64,000 nucleotides of DNA from Tolypeutes matacus (taxonomy: Eukaryota; Chordata; Mammalia; Cingulata; Chlamyphoridae). The first letter of the stretch is position 1, and each line of letters begins with the position of its first letter. Under the pieces are notes generated by a model. It was not told the origin of the DNA, ran no database searches, and saw only the letters and a program-made list of their open reading frames with translations. This document shows positions 12,189-25,049 of the stretch, in pieces. The stretch covers positions 223,670 through 287,669 of the forward strand of contig JAKSZT010038590.1 in NCBI GenBank assembly GCA_026826555.1. The letters are read 5' to 3'. The position numbers and the translations under genes are program-made.

Positions 12189-12885
12189 ATATATTTTCAC
12201 GAGATATATGTCTTAGTTTCCAGGGAGCTGCCAAGGCATGGTGCCAGAAATTGGTTGGCTTTTAAAATGGGAATTTTATTTAGGGTAAAAGCTTACAGTT
12301 CCCAGACAATGGTATGTCCAAATCAAGGCATCATTAGAGATGCTTTCTTACTAAAGTCAGCTACTGGTGATCTCGGTGTCCTGACACATGGTAAATCAGG
12401 ATGGTGACCAGTCTCTGAAGAGATCCCTGCCTTCCCCTCTGGGCTCATCATCTCACAGAGCCCAGCTGTGGGTGACAAGGCATAGGGCTTGTCTCCTTCC
12501 TGGCCTCATCTCTCAGTCTTGGCTACTCTGCTTTCTTTCTAAGTTCAGCCATGGGCTATCAAACATATCATTTGTCTCATCTCCTCAGCCTTGAGCTGCT
12601 CCATGGCCCAACCTGTTTGGGTCTACATGCTAAAGCACTGGCTGTTAATAATCCTCCAGTCCACTCATATAAATCAGGATAAAAAATGGCAGAGCTCCTT
12701 TTTCCTGTGTGTCTCTCTCAGGGTCTCCATTTATATACAGACTCAGCAAGAGGGCAGAGACTCAACCTGAGTCATGCCTCACTGAGGTAGTCCAATCAAA
12801 ATGGCCTCACATGAATAGGAATAGATTAGTTAAAAAACATAGTCTTTTTTTTTGGGGGGGGCATTCATAAAAAACTTCACTGTCA
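12189..12885 (-). mobile_element. Family A LTR, minus orientation
   Basis: It opens with 'tgtcttagtttccagggagctgcc' style sequence and 'ggttggcttttaaaatggg', the reverse of the 9785-10240 ending. It contains 'actcaacctgagtcatgcctc' near 12750 and ends with 'cttcactgtcaca'. The open frame at 12388-12594 lies inside and is a by-product of the LTR sequence. Confidence 0.7.
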
Positions 12886-13262
12886 CAATATAGAATTATT
12901 TTTCTTTTTACCTTCTCACACTTTCTACATTTCTTTTCCTTCTGGTGTTATTGTTTCTTTTGGGAAGCCAGCCATGATTGATATGTTCTCTGCTCTCCAC
13001 TTCCCCAAATCATCCTTTCTTCCTTCCCCATCTTGGCAAGTTATGTGTTCTCCCAGACTCACCCTGGCTGTGTTGAAGTGTTCTTTGTGTCTTCCATTTT
13101 ATGCAGCTTGATAATGACCTGCTTCTATGTAGGTGGATTTGTTTGCATATAGCATTTATGTTGTTTTGGATGGTCAGAAATTCTTAGATTTGTAAATTGA
13201 TGTCTTTCTACAAATCTTATAAAATTTCAGCCACAATGTAGGCTCTGTTGTTTATGTAAACC
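12886..13262. other. Anonymous DNA between repeats
   Basis: No feature can be supported. Weak resemblance to reversed old-L1/HAL1 sequence continues into the next segment. Confidence 0.3.
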
Positions 13263-13313
13263 TTTTTTTTTTTTTTTTGTTTTGTTTTGTTTTGTTTTGT
13301 TATTGTTGTTGTT
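13263..13313 (+). repeat. Simple repeat: T-run then (TTTTG)n
   Basis: A run of about 16 T is followed by five 'ttttg' units and 'ttattgttgttg'. On the minus strand it reads as a degenerate A-rich tail, so it may mark an old retroelement end. Confidence 0.9.
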
Positions 13314-13990
13314 TCAGCTTAGCTTCTCAGTTTGGAAAATATTTATTGATCTGGTTTCAAGTTTACTGATACTCTCTTTGATAGCCTCCAAACTTCTGTT
13401 GAGTCCTTCTGGAAAATTTTTATTTATCATATATTTTGCTTTTCCTTTCTAGAATTTCTATGTAGTTCATTTTTTTTGGGCTGTAATGTCTCATATATTT
13501 CCTCTTTGGATCATCTTTCCTTGAGTCATTTAAGCATATGTTTAAAACTGGCTGTTAATTTAAATTATGTGTTCATCTTGTAATCTGTTTCTACTAACTT
13601 TTTTTTTCATTAATGTGACTCATATTTTCATACTTTTAAAATATTATTTAATTTTTTTTTTTTTATAAGGGATGCCTAAGTTGGTTCTGGCTGGCAATAA
13701 ATTTTGAAACTCCCAGACATTTTGCTATTATTTGTTATGGATGATCTCTTTCATTTTTTCCTTAAACTCAGGGTATGGTATTTACTACAGAATATTGTCC
13801 TTACTTCAAACGCATTATTATTTTGGTGTGTGTGTTTTTGTTGCTTGTTTTTTCTAATTTTTATTATTTTCTGTTTTTTTTTTTGCATTAACTTCAAGCA
13901 TGAGTTAATAGAAGGTATTTATCATACTGACTTCATCATAAATCCAGCTTCTTCCAGCCCTTAGTGAACCCTGGTATGAATGTACTGGTC
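13314..13990 (-). mobile_element. Possible old L1/HAL1-type 5' fragment, reversed
   Basis: 'ctcagtttggaaaatatttattgat' style sequence, 'gattctctttgatag'-like and 'tagaatttctatgtagttc' segments resemble the reverse complement of old L1ME/HAL1 ORF1-proximal sequence. No frame survives. The open frame at 13704-13964 is T-rich and hydrophobic and is probably not coding. Confidence 0.35.
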
Positions 13991-16371
13991 TCAGCGCTCC
14001 AGCAGCCTCTCATGGCCTGTTGAATCTCCATCAGTGCATATGCAGCTTAGTCTTCAGACAAAAGCCCACAGAGAATCCCAGGACTGATATTTGGGCATCT
14101 CATTTTTATACCTATTTTATCTATTCCAATTTCTTCAATAGTGGAAACTCCAATCTCTGCCTCTTCAGCAATGCAAGACCTTTATACTTTGCTTAGTCTC
14201 TGAATCTCTAAGCCAGTAAGCAGTACAGAAAGGTAGGCTAAACATGAGCCCCTTCTCATGTATTTCCTTTGTCTCATGGATAACTGATATATTATGTGTG
14301 TATCCAAAGCCTGAAAACAGTTTCCATCTGTCTTTTGTTCAGGTTTAAAGTTGTTTATGACGGCAGGAGAATTCTTGTACCACTTACAATGTCATGGCAG
14401 AAACAAAATATGACAAAATATTTTGAATTTTTTCTAATCTAATTGATGATATGGTTTGAAACAATATTTTCATTTTTAATTCCCAGTACTTTTTACAACT
14501 CTCTTTTTCTTTTCCCTTTTTTAAACTTATTAAAGGATGACTATCTTTCTTCTTTTTTTGATAAATATAATCCAGTTTTATTTGCTTTTAAGTCAGTGTT
14601 ATGCTAGTTTTATTACTTTATTTCTCCAATATTTAGGTTAAATTCATTGTTTTTTATATTTTTGACCAAGAAAAACTTAATGTCATATTTTAATTTTATT
14701 TTTAATTTTCAAATGGAAATTAATGTTTAAAACTTTTGAACATTAATTCTAAATGTATTTAATTTTTAGATAATTTAAATTAATTAAAACTTTAAAGATA
14801 TATTCAAATTTATAGATTAATTATAATAATTTTTATAAATGACTCATTGATGATGGGAAAGAAAGTTTCAAGTCTTGTTCTTCTAATTTCAAATGATCAA
14901 ATAAATCTATTATATATTATTCAGAGTTTCTGCATTTGTGGGAAGCATTTAAATAGTACATGTGTTTTGATCACTATGCCACTACATTTAATTCATTTAT
15001 TCAATAATTTTTATTTGACTAACTACAATGTAACAGATACTGTGTACACAATATAACAATCATAAGAGATCTTTGTGCTCTTTGTTTTTATGATCTACCT
15101 GGGAGACAATGAAGAAAATATACAGAAAATATACATTTCAGCAATTACAGAAAACAAATTGTCAGAATCTCCTTCCCTGTAGAATGCAGATATTAATAAT
15201 TGTCTAAGAAGATTGGAATGAATGTTGAAGGACAAATTGTACTATTAATATTTAATCTTTAAAAAAAATTTGAATATAGACCATCTGAATTAAGTTGGCC
15301 ATGACAGCCACAACTTCATATATTATAGTATTTTGTGAGCTAATCTAAAAGCTTACCTGTTGCCTTATGTATTCTTGGGTTTTGCTAAAAGAATTAATCA
15401 AAATATTTATTGGGAAGATACATTTTGATTGAACTTAAATTTTTATGAAATTTAATATTTTCATTCACATTTCTTTCTTAAATACTTAGCAATATTTTGA
15501 CTTTTGATAGCTTAATAGTTACACATTTTATTGTTTATGGAGCCTAATTTCTTGAAAGCCCATAAGGTTTTCTATTCCCTTCAAACACTTTGGTAGGAAT
15601 GGTAAGAATTGTTATGAAATAAGAAAAAAGAAATTATTTTCTTCTGATGCATTACTCCTATTTATGCATTGTTAATTGTGGATTCAGGGAACTAACAACT
15701 AAATAATTATGCTCTAAATCATAACTAAAGTAGCCATAGGGAACAGTAATTAAATATTACTGTGAAAATGGAAAAAAAAGTCTTTGCACTTAGATTTGAG
15801 ACAATATTTAAGAGTAAAAAGGCAAGAAAATGAAAGTTAGAAAGAATAAAATAAAAATCTTTCCTTGATAGCCCTATAATTAAATAAATTAAAAGTCATT
15901 GAGTTACCTATGTCAAATTCAAAGTTTCATGTATTATCCCTTAGGTAGTACTAGAATGAAAGCTAAGTTTCATTAGTTATTTGATATAGGTATTTTTATA
16001 TTTTTCATTTCATATTTTATATTTTTCACCCCACAGGAGCAGTCTTTTGACACAGTCTTTAAGTAACATAGCCTTCTGCAAATAATACTCTTGAAAATAT
16101 TTACATTTTCAATGTTATTCAAGTTTCCCATTTTGCTATATCCACATGGATCCCATCAGTAAGAGGAAAAGCATTTTGAAGTAGAATAATGATGGATGGG
16201 AATGGAAGCCCCATCCAAGAGTGCCCTGGTAACATAATGTCAAGATTACTTAGAAGAATTGCCAATATCAGACTAAAACATTTTCATTGAATTTGTGAAA
16301 AGAATAAAGGCAGAGGAAAAGAAAAATGCTCAAACAAGGTGTCAAAAGGCATATTTTAGGTTGAAGTCTAT
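13991..16371. other. Mostly anonymous AT-rich DNA with one L2/MIR-like patch
   Basis: Around 14985-15120, 'aattcatttattcaataatttttatttgactaactacaatg' style sequence and 'atctacctgggagacaatg' resemble the ancient 'ttcaacaaatatttattgag...' L2-type tail. The rest shows no gene, RNA or repeat that I recognise. Confidence 0.35.
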
Positions 16372-16812
16372 TGTGATGGTAGGCTCACATGTCAGCTTAG
16401 CCCAATAATGGTGCCTGGTTGTTGGTGAAAAAAGCACTGGCATAAATGTCACTCTAAAATCATTTTGTGGACTTCAATCATCACTAAGTTAATTGCATCT
16501 ATGGCTGATTATATCTTCAATTAACTGAGAAGATTGCCTTAAGCAATGAGAGACATCTTATTCAATCAGTTGAAGGCTTTAAATGGAGAGTGATGATTTA
16601 ATCAGTGAGAAGAGAGAATTTCCATCTCTACTTAAGCCAGCCAGCTTTACCTGGGGAATTCTTTTAAAGCACTCATAAGATTTCCCAGTTTGTAACCTGC
16701 CCTACGGAATTAGTACACCTGATTCTCCAAAGCTCTAAGAGATAATTTTAGAAACTCTTATAATTTTTAAACATATCTCCACTCATTTCTGTTTCCCTAG
16801 AGAAACATGACT
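16372..16812 (+). mobile_element. Solo ERV-L LTR (MLT2-like), plus orientation
   Basis: It begins 'tgtgatggtaggctcac', has 'gttaattgcatctatggctgatt' (about 16490), the repeated 'tcaatcagttgaaggcttta' element (about 16563) and ends 'ctgtttccctagagaaac'. These landmarks also occur, reversed, in the provirus LTR at 42912-43353 and the solo LTR at 47023-47465. No internal retroviral sequence adjoins it. Confidence 0.8.
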
Positions 16813-17084
16813 TTGTACTGGAATTATTTTTTTAAAAACACAATAAAAATTAGAACCCCAAGCAATCTATTCTAATTATTTGAAATTTTTGAGTGACTCT
16901 AACAATATAAGACACAAATTGTTTTTTTTTTTTTAATTAAAAATGTTAATTAATATATTAAGAATTGATTGGGAAAGCTCAATGATTTTCTTATGTAATT
17001 TTAAAAGTTGCATGAGGGCGGGGTTGTCATAAATGTTATCTGGAGTGAGGTTGAGATAAAAGTGTTTATGTAGATGTGGCAAAA

Positions 17085-17775
17085 GAATTGAGAGGAATAA
17101 CATATTTGCCAGCCAAAGGGGTGCTGATGCAAAATACCAGAAATTTGTTGGCTTTTATAAAATATTTGTTTGGGGTAGAAGTTTACAGTTACCAGGCCAT
17201 AAAGTATAAGTTACTTTCCTCACCAAGGTCTGTTGCCACATGTTGGAGCAAGAAGTCTGCCGATGTCTGCAAGGGTTCAGGCTTCCTTTTCTTCTTAAGG
17301 CTCCCTGGTCACAGCTTCTTCCAATATCAGCTGTAGGCTGGGATAAGTGTCATCTCTTTCCTGGGGCTTGTTTCTCTCTGGGACCAGTTGCTCTGCTCTC
17401 TCCACAAGGTCAACTCTAAACTGTCAGGTGAATGGTTCATCTCTCTTCCCAGGGCCTCTGCCATGTCTAATGGAGGTTTCTTTGTTTCCTCACATATCTG
17501 CTTCTCTGTGTCTTTACTTCCCAGGCATTTAGCATTAAAATTCCAACCTACATTCTCTGCAGTGCCATTTCTCTGAGAGTCCCCACCCACTAAGGGGTTG
17601 GGGACTCAACATCCTACTGACATGGCCCAATCAAAGCCTTAATCATTATTTAATCAAGTAAAAGTAAAACCTCTGAATCCAATATAATCTGATATGTCCA
17701 GAGGAACAGACCAGTTTACAAACATAATCCAATATCTATTTTTGGAATTCATAAACAATATCAAGCTTCCACAAA
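17085..17775 (-). mobile_element. Family A LTR, minus orientation
   Basis: 'aataccagaaatttgttggctttta' style opening, 'gtctgttgccacatgttgg' (about 17229), and a 'gacatggcccaatcaaagcc' tail. It closely parallels 22965-23441, with a shared 'ttctgatctcagctgtaggctg'-type segment, so the two may belong to one subfamily. Open frames at 17327-17590 and 17347-17576 are LTR by-products. Confidence 0.65.
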
Positions 17776-18825
17776 TAAAGTAAAATATTTTATCATTATG
17801 AAGAAACCAATTTATTATTCTTTAAAAATGATTAGTACTCACAAGAAAAATATCAACACCAAAACACTTCTTGACATCAGTTCAATCATGTACCTGAATA
17901 TTTACCCTAGATGCCAAAAGAAAAGTTATACTAGGTATGACCAAATCAATATTAGCACATATTCAATGGACTTAGAATTTACAAAGAGAAAGAGTCTGTG
18001 ATTCTTGATGTATTTAATTATAATGAATAAGTATTTAGAAAATTTTTAGAGCAGTTTACATATATATCACTTTAATAGAAAGTAGAAAACTCCAGATAAC
18101 TTAGACTCAACATTGAAACAACAAATTTTACAAAAGAGGAGATTAGTAAAGTTATCATTTATTGAGCCCCTGCTACAGGAATCTAATTTTGTGTTCATTG
18201 CTTTATTTCACCTTTATCATTAATTTCACATTTAGACATCAGGAAGATGTGAGTCACAGAAATCAGAAATAAATTAGAAGTAAAACAAACAAATCTAGAC
18301 TAATTCAGAAAGTACCAGAGTGATTAATCACCATAGAAAGCACAGTCAAGGGGAAAAAAAATGAAAGGGCAGATATGAAGAAAAGTTAATTTGAAAATGA
18401 GAAAGAGTTATAGTAATTTGAAAGAAACAGAACTAAAATGTAATTTCAAAATACTAAACAGCTTGACTCAAACAAATATAAAATGAGTACATGGTAAAAA
18501 TTTACTTGCTATTTCCTTAAGAGGAGTATCAGTGGAATGTTAAGACTGGTTCAAAGATCATTTATATAACAAGGATTTATGGAATTTATATTAAAATACA
18601 CAATAACATGAGGTTTTTCCCTTTGAAATAAGAGCATATTCAAGCTGTGGTACTAGCTCAGGAATTCAGAGGATGGTATCAAGCTAGCACATGAAACTTA
18701 CAGATTTTGGGTAGAATACAAACTTTGTTGATAATTTGAATTTGAACATCTAACCTTTAAAACCATGAGCCAATAAATTCCTCATGGGTTGGCATTAGTC
18801 ATAAAAGTCTGGCAAACAAAAAGTT
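17776..18825. other. Anonymous AT-rich DNA
   Basis: I found no gene or recognisable repeat. The 17798-18001 open frame has no known motif. Confidence 0.4.
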
Positions 18826-19250
18826 TTTTTTTTTTTGACAGACTGACATGGTATATATTAAGGTTTTGTTACATAAATTGGCTCACAGGTTGACTGTGGA
18901 ATTGCCAAGTCTTAATTCTGTAGTGCAGACTTTGAGTTGGAAACTCCAAAGAAGTTGAAGTTAAATTTCCCAGTAGAAGCTGGCTTGCTGAAATAGCAGC
19001 AGAATTTTTTCTTTCTGTCTTCTGAAATACTCAGTTCTGGCTTTTAAGACCTCCAAATTATTGGATGAAGACATTCCTCATATTGCTGTTGACAATCTCC
19101 TTTGTTTATTTTAGATGAAATGAGTTGTAAATTCAATCAACCAATTATAGATGCAAATCCATCTTTGAAATATCTTCAGAGTGACAGTCAGGCAAGAGTA
19201 ACTTTTCAAACCAACTGGACATCATAATCTACCCAAGATGAAACATAAAT
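18826..19250 (-). mobile_element. ERV-L-type LTR, minus orientation (decayed)
   Basis: Shared landmarks with the MLT2-like LTRs, reversed: 'cccagtagaagctggcttgctg' style segment near 18971, 'ttggatgaagacattcc', 'caatctcctttgtt' near 19094, 'atgcaaatcc', and 'ccaactggac'. It may be the 3' LTR of the ERV-L fragment at 20080-22960, although about 800 bp including another LTR-like piece lie between. Confidence 0.5.
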
Positions 19251-19544
19251 TAATTTTCCCAGTCTACTGTTTCTCAATTTGGCATTCCTACACATAGAGT
19301 TCAATAACATAGCCCTACTTCTTCCTAACATGATACAACTACCCTGTCCACAATAGATAATGCACTATTTTCTGAGAATAGTGTCCGAGTCCTTGATGAT
19401 ATTCAGTCTTACTCTGAAACTTTAATACTATCACATAAAGTATTTACAATTTATGTTTATGAAAAAGAAGGAAAAAGTGTAAGAGAGGGAATTTTAAAAA
19501 GATAGTTGTAGTTGTTTTATACATATACTTACACACACATATGT

Positions 19545-20010
19545 TACAACCCAGCTTCTGGAAAGCCCAGGTCAGGGTGGCCGCAAGACCAAAGAACACA
19601 CCTGGTACAGTGATGAGACCTAAGTTTAAGTTTTATTTATTACAATGTATGGACAGGAGAGATTCTCTCTGGTGGAGGTGGTCCAGAGAATGAAGATAGC
19701 ACACCACAAAGAGGTGGAAAAATGAGAGGCAATGTGTAGTGTCTCACAACAAAGACATTTCTTTACAGAGCTCCTGATAGTGTTAAATACATATGATCGG
19801 TAATTTTATTGTAGGAAGAAACTGCACAGCCTGGAGAAAATTACAGACTCTGATACCATCTGAATTATTGCCCTGTGAGGAGGTTTGTTACATTATAACT
19901 TGTGTCCTGGAGCAAGCAGGTGGCTGCATATTGCAGGCTGCACTTTCCCTAGGGAGGGGACCCATTGTACCCGATATATATATGTCAGTGTGAGAGTATG
20001 AGTAGAGATT
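19545..20010 (-). mobile_element. Candidate LTR of another retroviral family
   Basis: On the minus strand, a segment with AATAAA (complement of 'tttattt' near 19635) is followed by 'cttgcggccaccctgacctg' and 'ctttccagaagctgggttg', as expected of the R-U5 end of an LTR. The family is unknown. Similarity to other window repeats was not seen. Confidence 0.35.
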
Positions 20011-20079
20011 ATATATATATATATTCATATCAAGGTAAGGAAAAATACTCAACCATTACTGCCTTTCTTTCTGCAATTG

Positions 20080-22960
20080 ATCACATGGTCATAATATTTA
20101 TAACTACCTTCATCCACTACCCATTCCAAGTTTCCTTTAACCTCAGCATGAAATTTAGCTCATTATCATATTTTGCTTGGTGGGTACCCCAAACCTTCAT
20201 TCCTGAAGGATCTATTATTTGCCCTGACTGGATTGTGTTATTGAAGTATTCCATTGACCTTAATCACAGAGCATGGAAGTACTAAGAAATGTCCTAAATG
20301 ATTTGCTATATTCCAGACATACTCTACCTTACTCCTATTACTAAACCGATTCCTTTTGCTAGCAGGATCAATCATCCCAACCAGTATAATAAATCCTTTT
20401 TAATTACGATTTATTGATTGAGAGGCATGAGGAAATAAAATTGACCAGATGGCCATCTTATATTCTAGTTAAATAGAATTATTGTTGCATTTACTAGTGG
20501 AAGTGTTCCTTCCTTTGGAAACCATTAGGCAAGCAGAGCTTAATATCACAGGGAAATTAAATACAAATTTTGTTAGTGAATCACAAAGATAATAGTGATT
20601 GGTGCCCTTCCCATTTCCACCCTGTGATTCCTGGCCCCAAGAATCCTGGTTATGGGAGAAACAGCACCATAGAGTACACACTGATTTAGAACAAAGACAG
20701 CCCACTGATCAACATTTCCTCAGCCCTCCAAGGCATTGCCACCCTTCTAACATTGTAATGGAGTCTTCACAAAGCCATACCATGTTTCTATCAAAGTGAT
20801 TGTTTCAACATTATGGAGATCATGATAAGGTCAATTAATCCCCTGAACAGGAGCCAAATGGGCGCACTTAATTTTCAGTGAAGTGATTTCCTGGAGCAGA
20901 AGCAATACTTGTGGAATATTATTATGGTGAATAAGGCATTTTAAGGGCCACAAATGGTAGTTTTGGCAGAAGCCTAATGTGCTTTGAAAGCAATTACGTA
21001 TTTAGGAAAATTATCTTTTGCAGTATGTACAAAATGCTGTCCTTTCCATAATAAAACTCATCCAATGTAATCAATCTGCCACCATGTACTAGGGTGATCA
21101 CTCTGTGGAACGGACACATCAGGCACTGAGTGTTGGTCTCTGCTACTGACAGATTGAACACTCATTTGTGTCTTTAGTCAGTTCAGCCTTGATGAATGGA
21201 AGTCCATGTTGCTGAGCTTATGCATAAACTCCATCTCTACTAATATGGACTCTTTGTTCATGAATGCTTGGTCAATGACAGGAGTTGCTGAAAAAAGAGG
21301 CTGACTGTTATCCACAGAACTGGTCACTCTATATATTGATTATAAAGTTCTCCTGTGCTAAATACACCATCTCATAGCATTCATTTCAGAAACAAATATC
21401 TTCATGTTTTTCATCCATTGAGTCATACACATACATCTTCCCAAGACCATTTAGACACCATTTTTCAAATGATGTTCCTTCAAAATCTGAAGCACACAGT
21501 GAAAACATTGTCCACAGCCCATGGATGTGTATAAAAATGCACATCTAGGCATTTTTCTTCCAAGCAAAATGAACAAGCAGGTACACTGCTTGAGGTTCTG
21601 CACACTGGAAGAATTGCCCTTCACATAGTACATCATGGATGTCTTAGAAAAGGGCTGTAGTTTTCTAGCTGTGTGCTTTTGGGTGGTGTCTGTATATTGT
21701 GCAAAACCGTCTGTAAATAAGGTGCAAGTTTTCTTTTAAAGATCTCCCAAAAGCCATAGCTCTGGGCTGGGAGAGAGAAGGCAAGGTGGCATGGGTGGTT
21801 TCCATGGGCATTGAGCCACTTCTTCAGTTAACTTACTTGTGCCTTTGGTGTCTGCTACAGCCCAGGCTCATATAAACCACTTCCACTTGATGATGGAGTG
21901 CTGCAGTGCAAGCCCAACTTAATGGCTTGGTGTGTTGGACAATACCCATTTCATGGCAGGGAGCTCAGGTCTCACAGTAAGTACGTGGCCTGGGGTTAAG
22001 CATTTAGTTTCTAATAAGTCCCAGAGGCAGGTCAAATTTCTTTCTCAAAAGAAGATTATCTGCAGAGGATACAAGTGTTGCTCCAACATCCCACATGTCT
22101 GTGCTGTGTTTCTCATATAGAGGTTTGAGAAAGGCCAAATCAGCATTTCTATTTGCCACTGACACTTTACACAACATTTGATATCCTGGATCATTATAGC
22201 CCAAGTGGCAAAGCAGCTTGCATGACAGTCTGGACCTATTAAAGAGACTCATTTTATTTCAGTCCACACTCAAAATTAGCACCATTTAGGTTACTTGGTA
22301 AATGGGCCAGAATAGCACACTCAGATGAGAAAAAAGTTAGTTCCAAAATACTTGGAGGCCAATGAGGCATTGTGCCTCTTTTATGGTTGGAAGAGCAGCC
22401 AGATACAACAGCCTATTCTTCACCTTAACAGGCATAATTTGACATTGTCTCATCAACTGTGTGCCTAGAAATTTCACTGAGGTGAAGGTTCCCTGAATTT
22501 TTTTTTGTATTTATTACCCTTACATTAATATGCAAATATGTTGCCAGTAAGTCTAGAGTAGTTGCTACTTCTGGCTCATTAGGTCCAAACACCATATTAT
22601 CAATTTAATAGACCAGCTTGATATATTCCAGAAAGGTATCAAGGTACCTGCAGACTAGATTATATTGACCTGAAGATTTGTTATACCCTGGGGAAGGAGA
22701 TGAAGAGGTTTTGTTGGGCTTGCCAGCTTAAAGAAAATTAATAAGTTCTAAATAAATTAAAAAGTATTTTCCAAATCAATGGTGACATACCATGTACCTG
22801 GGGATGTGTTAATTTATTCAAGACATGATAGCATAGCATGAAACGGCAGCTGCAATTAGGTCTACTTTATGGTAATTCACTGTCATCCTCCAAGATCAAT
22901 CTATTTTCTTCACAGGAAATAGGAGAGATGTATGGGGATGTGATGAAATCATCACAAGTG
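20080..22960 (-). pseudogene. ERV-L pol remnant, copy 1 (RT to dUTPase region)
   Basis: This region is collinear with the pol of the provirus at 37860-40720 on the same strand: 20210-20520 with 37890-38170 (dUTPase area), 20590-20700 with about 38250-38340, 22690-22930 with 40350-40600 (RT motif A area). The RT catalytic site is degraded: the reversed sequence near 22595 reads IDN where an intact RT has xDD. Frames are heavily broken and LTRs are not adjacent. Known biology: ERV-L elements lack env and carry a dUTPase after integrase. This is a fossil with no coding potential. Confidence 0.75.
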
Positions 22961-22964
22961 TAAT

Positions 22965-23441
22965 CTTTTTTTTTTTTTTTTTGACTTTAATAAATGGTAT
23001 ATATTTGGGTAAATTTTTACAGATACAAGGCCCTAAAGAGTCAAACTCTAGGTACCATAAGAGGTACTACCTAAACCAAAGTCAGTTGCCCCATGTTGAA
23101 GCAAGATGGTAGGCGATGCCTTTGATGGTTTAGCATTCCTATTTCCTCTTAAGGCTCCATGGTCCCAGCTCTTTCTGATCTCAGCTGTAGGCTGAAGGGC
23201 TCATTTCTTTCCAGGCTCAGCTGCTCTGGCATCTTCACAAGATCAGCTGTAAACTATCAGGTGAATGGATCATCTCCCTTCCCGGGGCCACAGCATACTC
23301 TTCCAAGTTTATGTATCATATCCTGTGTATCTTTTTCCCCATCTTCTTGATTGTGTGTCCATTTATATAGCCCACAAATAATGGAGTGGGGACCCAAACT
23401 GCATCACCCTAATGACGTGGTCAAATCGAAGCACTAATCTT
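22965..23441 (-). mobile_element. Family A LTR, minus orientation, cut by L1
   Basis: The opening T-run and 'ttgactttaataaatgg' are followed by 'ttgaagcaagatggtaggcgatgcc' style sequence near 23097 and 'ctcagctgtaggctg' near 23179. It stops at 'gcactaatctt' (23431-23441), which is the left target-site duplication of the L1 at 23442-30083. Confidence 0.65.
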
Positions 23442-25049
23442 TTTTTAAAGGATTTATTTATTTATTTCTCCCCCTTCCCTTTGTTTTTTATTTTTTATTT
23501 ATTTTTTAATTTTATTTTTTTAATATTTTAAAAGATGCTTATATTACATAAATGTTACAAAAAAATTACAGGGTTTCCCATGTTCCCCACCTCCCACACC
23601 TCCCACAACCTCCCACATAAACATCTTTCATTAGTGTGGCACGTCACCTACAATGGATATACACATCCTGAGGCTTTGCCACTAAGCATGGACCATAACT
23701 CGCATTGTAGACCACACTCTCTCCCACACAGTTCCGCATGTTATATGCTGATGTAAAATAGCCTATATCTGTCATTGTAATGTCACTCAGGATAATTCCC
23801 AAGTCCAGAAAAACCCCTGTATTACAACTGCTTTTCCCTCTTCCTGCCCTGAAAGCATCCAGTGGCCACTGGCTCCACATCAATGTTGTAATTTCTTCCA
23901 TTACTTGAATCACAATATGTCAACAACAGAATACCAGTAAGTCCACTCTAGTCCATAGCTCTTCCACCAATCCTGAGGAGTCTGGGATGGTGATGTCCAC
24001 TACACCTCCACGTGAGAGGGGACTTATATCCCATGGATAAGATGGATGGGATTATCCTTTGTGCAGCTGCAAACTCTCTCCAGTCCCTGAGATGGGCATT
24101 GTCCATCATCATCTCCTCGCCTGGTGTCTTGGGTGAGTTGATTGGGCTGTAGGGTAGGAGTTGTAGTTCCACCATAATTCCAGGCACAGCTGGTACATGG
24201 GCAGGCCAAAGCCTCCAGTCTCTGGAAGTACACCTACAAACTCCAGTATGACATATAGTTATGAACAGAAGGGACTGATGGGCTATGTTCAGGGAGGACT
24301 TATTTGAGTCCAACTCTGTCACTCTCAGGAGCACATGACACCCCCTTGTCTTGATTCATTGGATGACAAGATTCATAGTTACATGAAACAAGAGGTCTTG
24401 ACATGCTGATTGTCCTCCCATATTAGGATCCACCCTTGCTAATAAGAGACTCCCACCTGTCTGATTCTGGGCGAATCAGTCCTCCCAAAAATTGGGGTCC
24501 ATCTTCTTCCCACTCACCGTGTGGTTCTCCACCCACCAACACAACACATTAGGACAGAATGAACACTCACACACTCCCAAGAAGCCTACTCCAGATGTGC
24601 CCCATCCTGAATGCCCCACCAACAAACACCCTAAACCAGTGACACTCCCTTGACATATTGCCATAAAAGCATTCCCACCCCTGTACTTTCAACCTCATAC
24701 ACACAAATCCCAAGTGTTCACCTGGTCCCTCTCCTATCTCTCCCTGGTTATACTAACCTGCCCTTCCTAATCTACCCACCTGCCGACCCTGCACCACCAA
24801 ACCCAGTAATATCAATACCTACCTGTCATACCCTTCAATATGCAACTATACTCTTTCACTTTACCATAGTTTATGTCCATATGGTGATGGCTAACAACTT
24901 TCTCTTCTCTTTCTCTCTCTTGTTAACCTATCTTTCAGACAATGGTTCTCGGAGACTGCTCACTTTCTTCCATTCATATCAGTGAGGTCATGTATTGTTC
25001 ATTCTTAAATATCTGGCTTGCTTCACTCAACATAAGGTCTTCAAGATTC

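Noticed and set aside
23644..24334. Reverse frames of 89-128 codons
   Set aside because: Same L1 3' UTR module as above, in the minus-strand L1; frame not conserved between copies.
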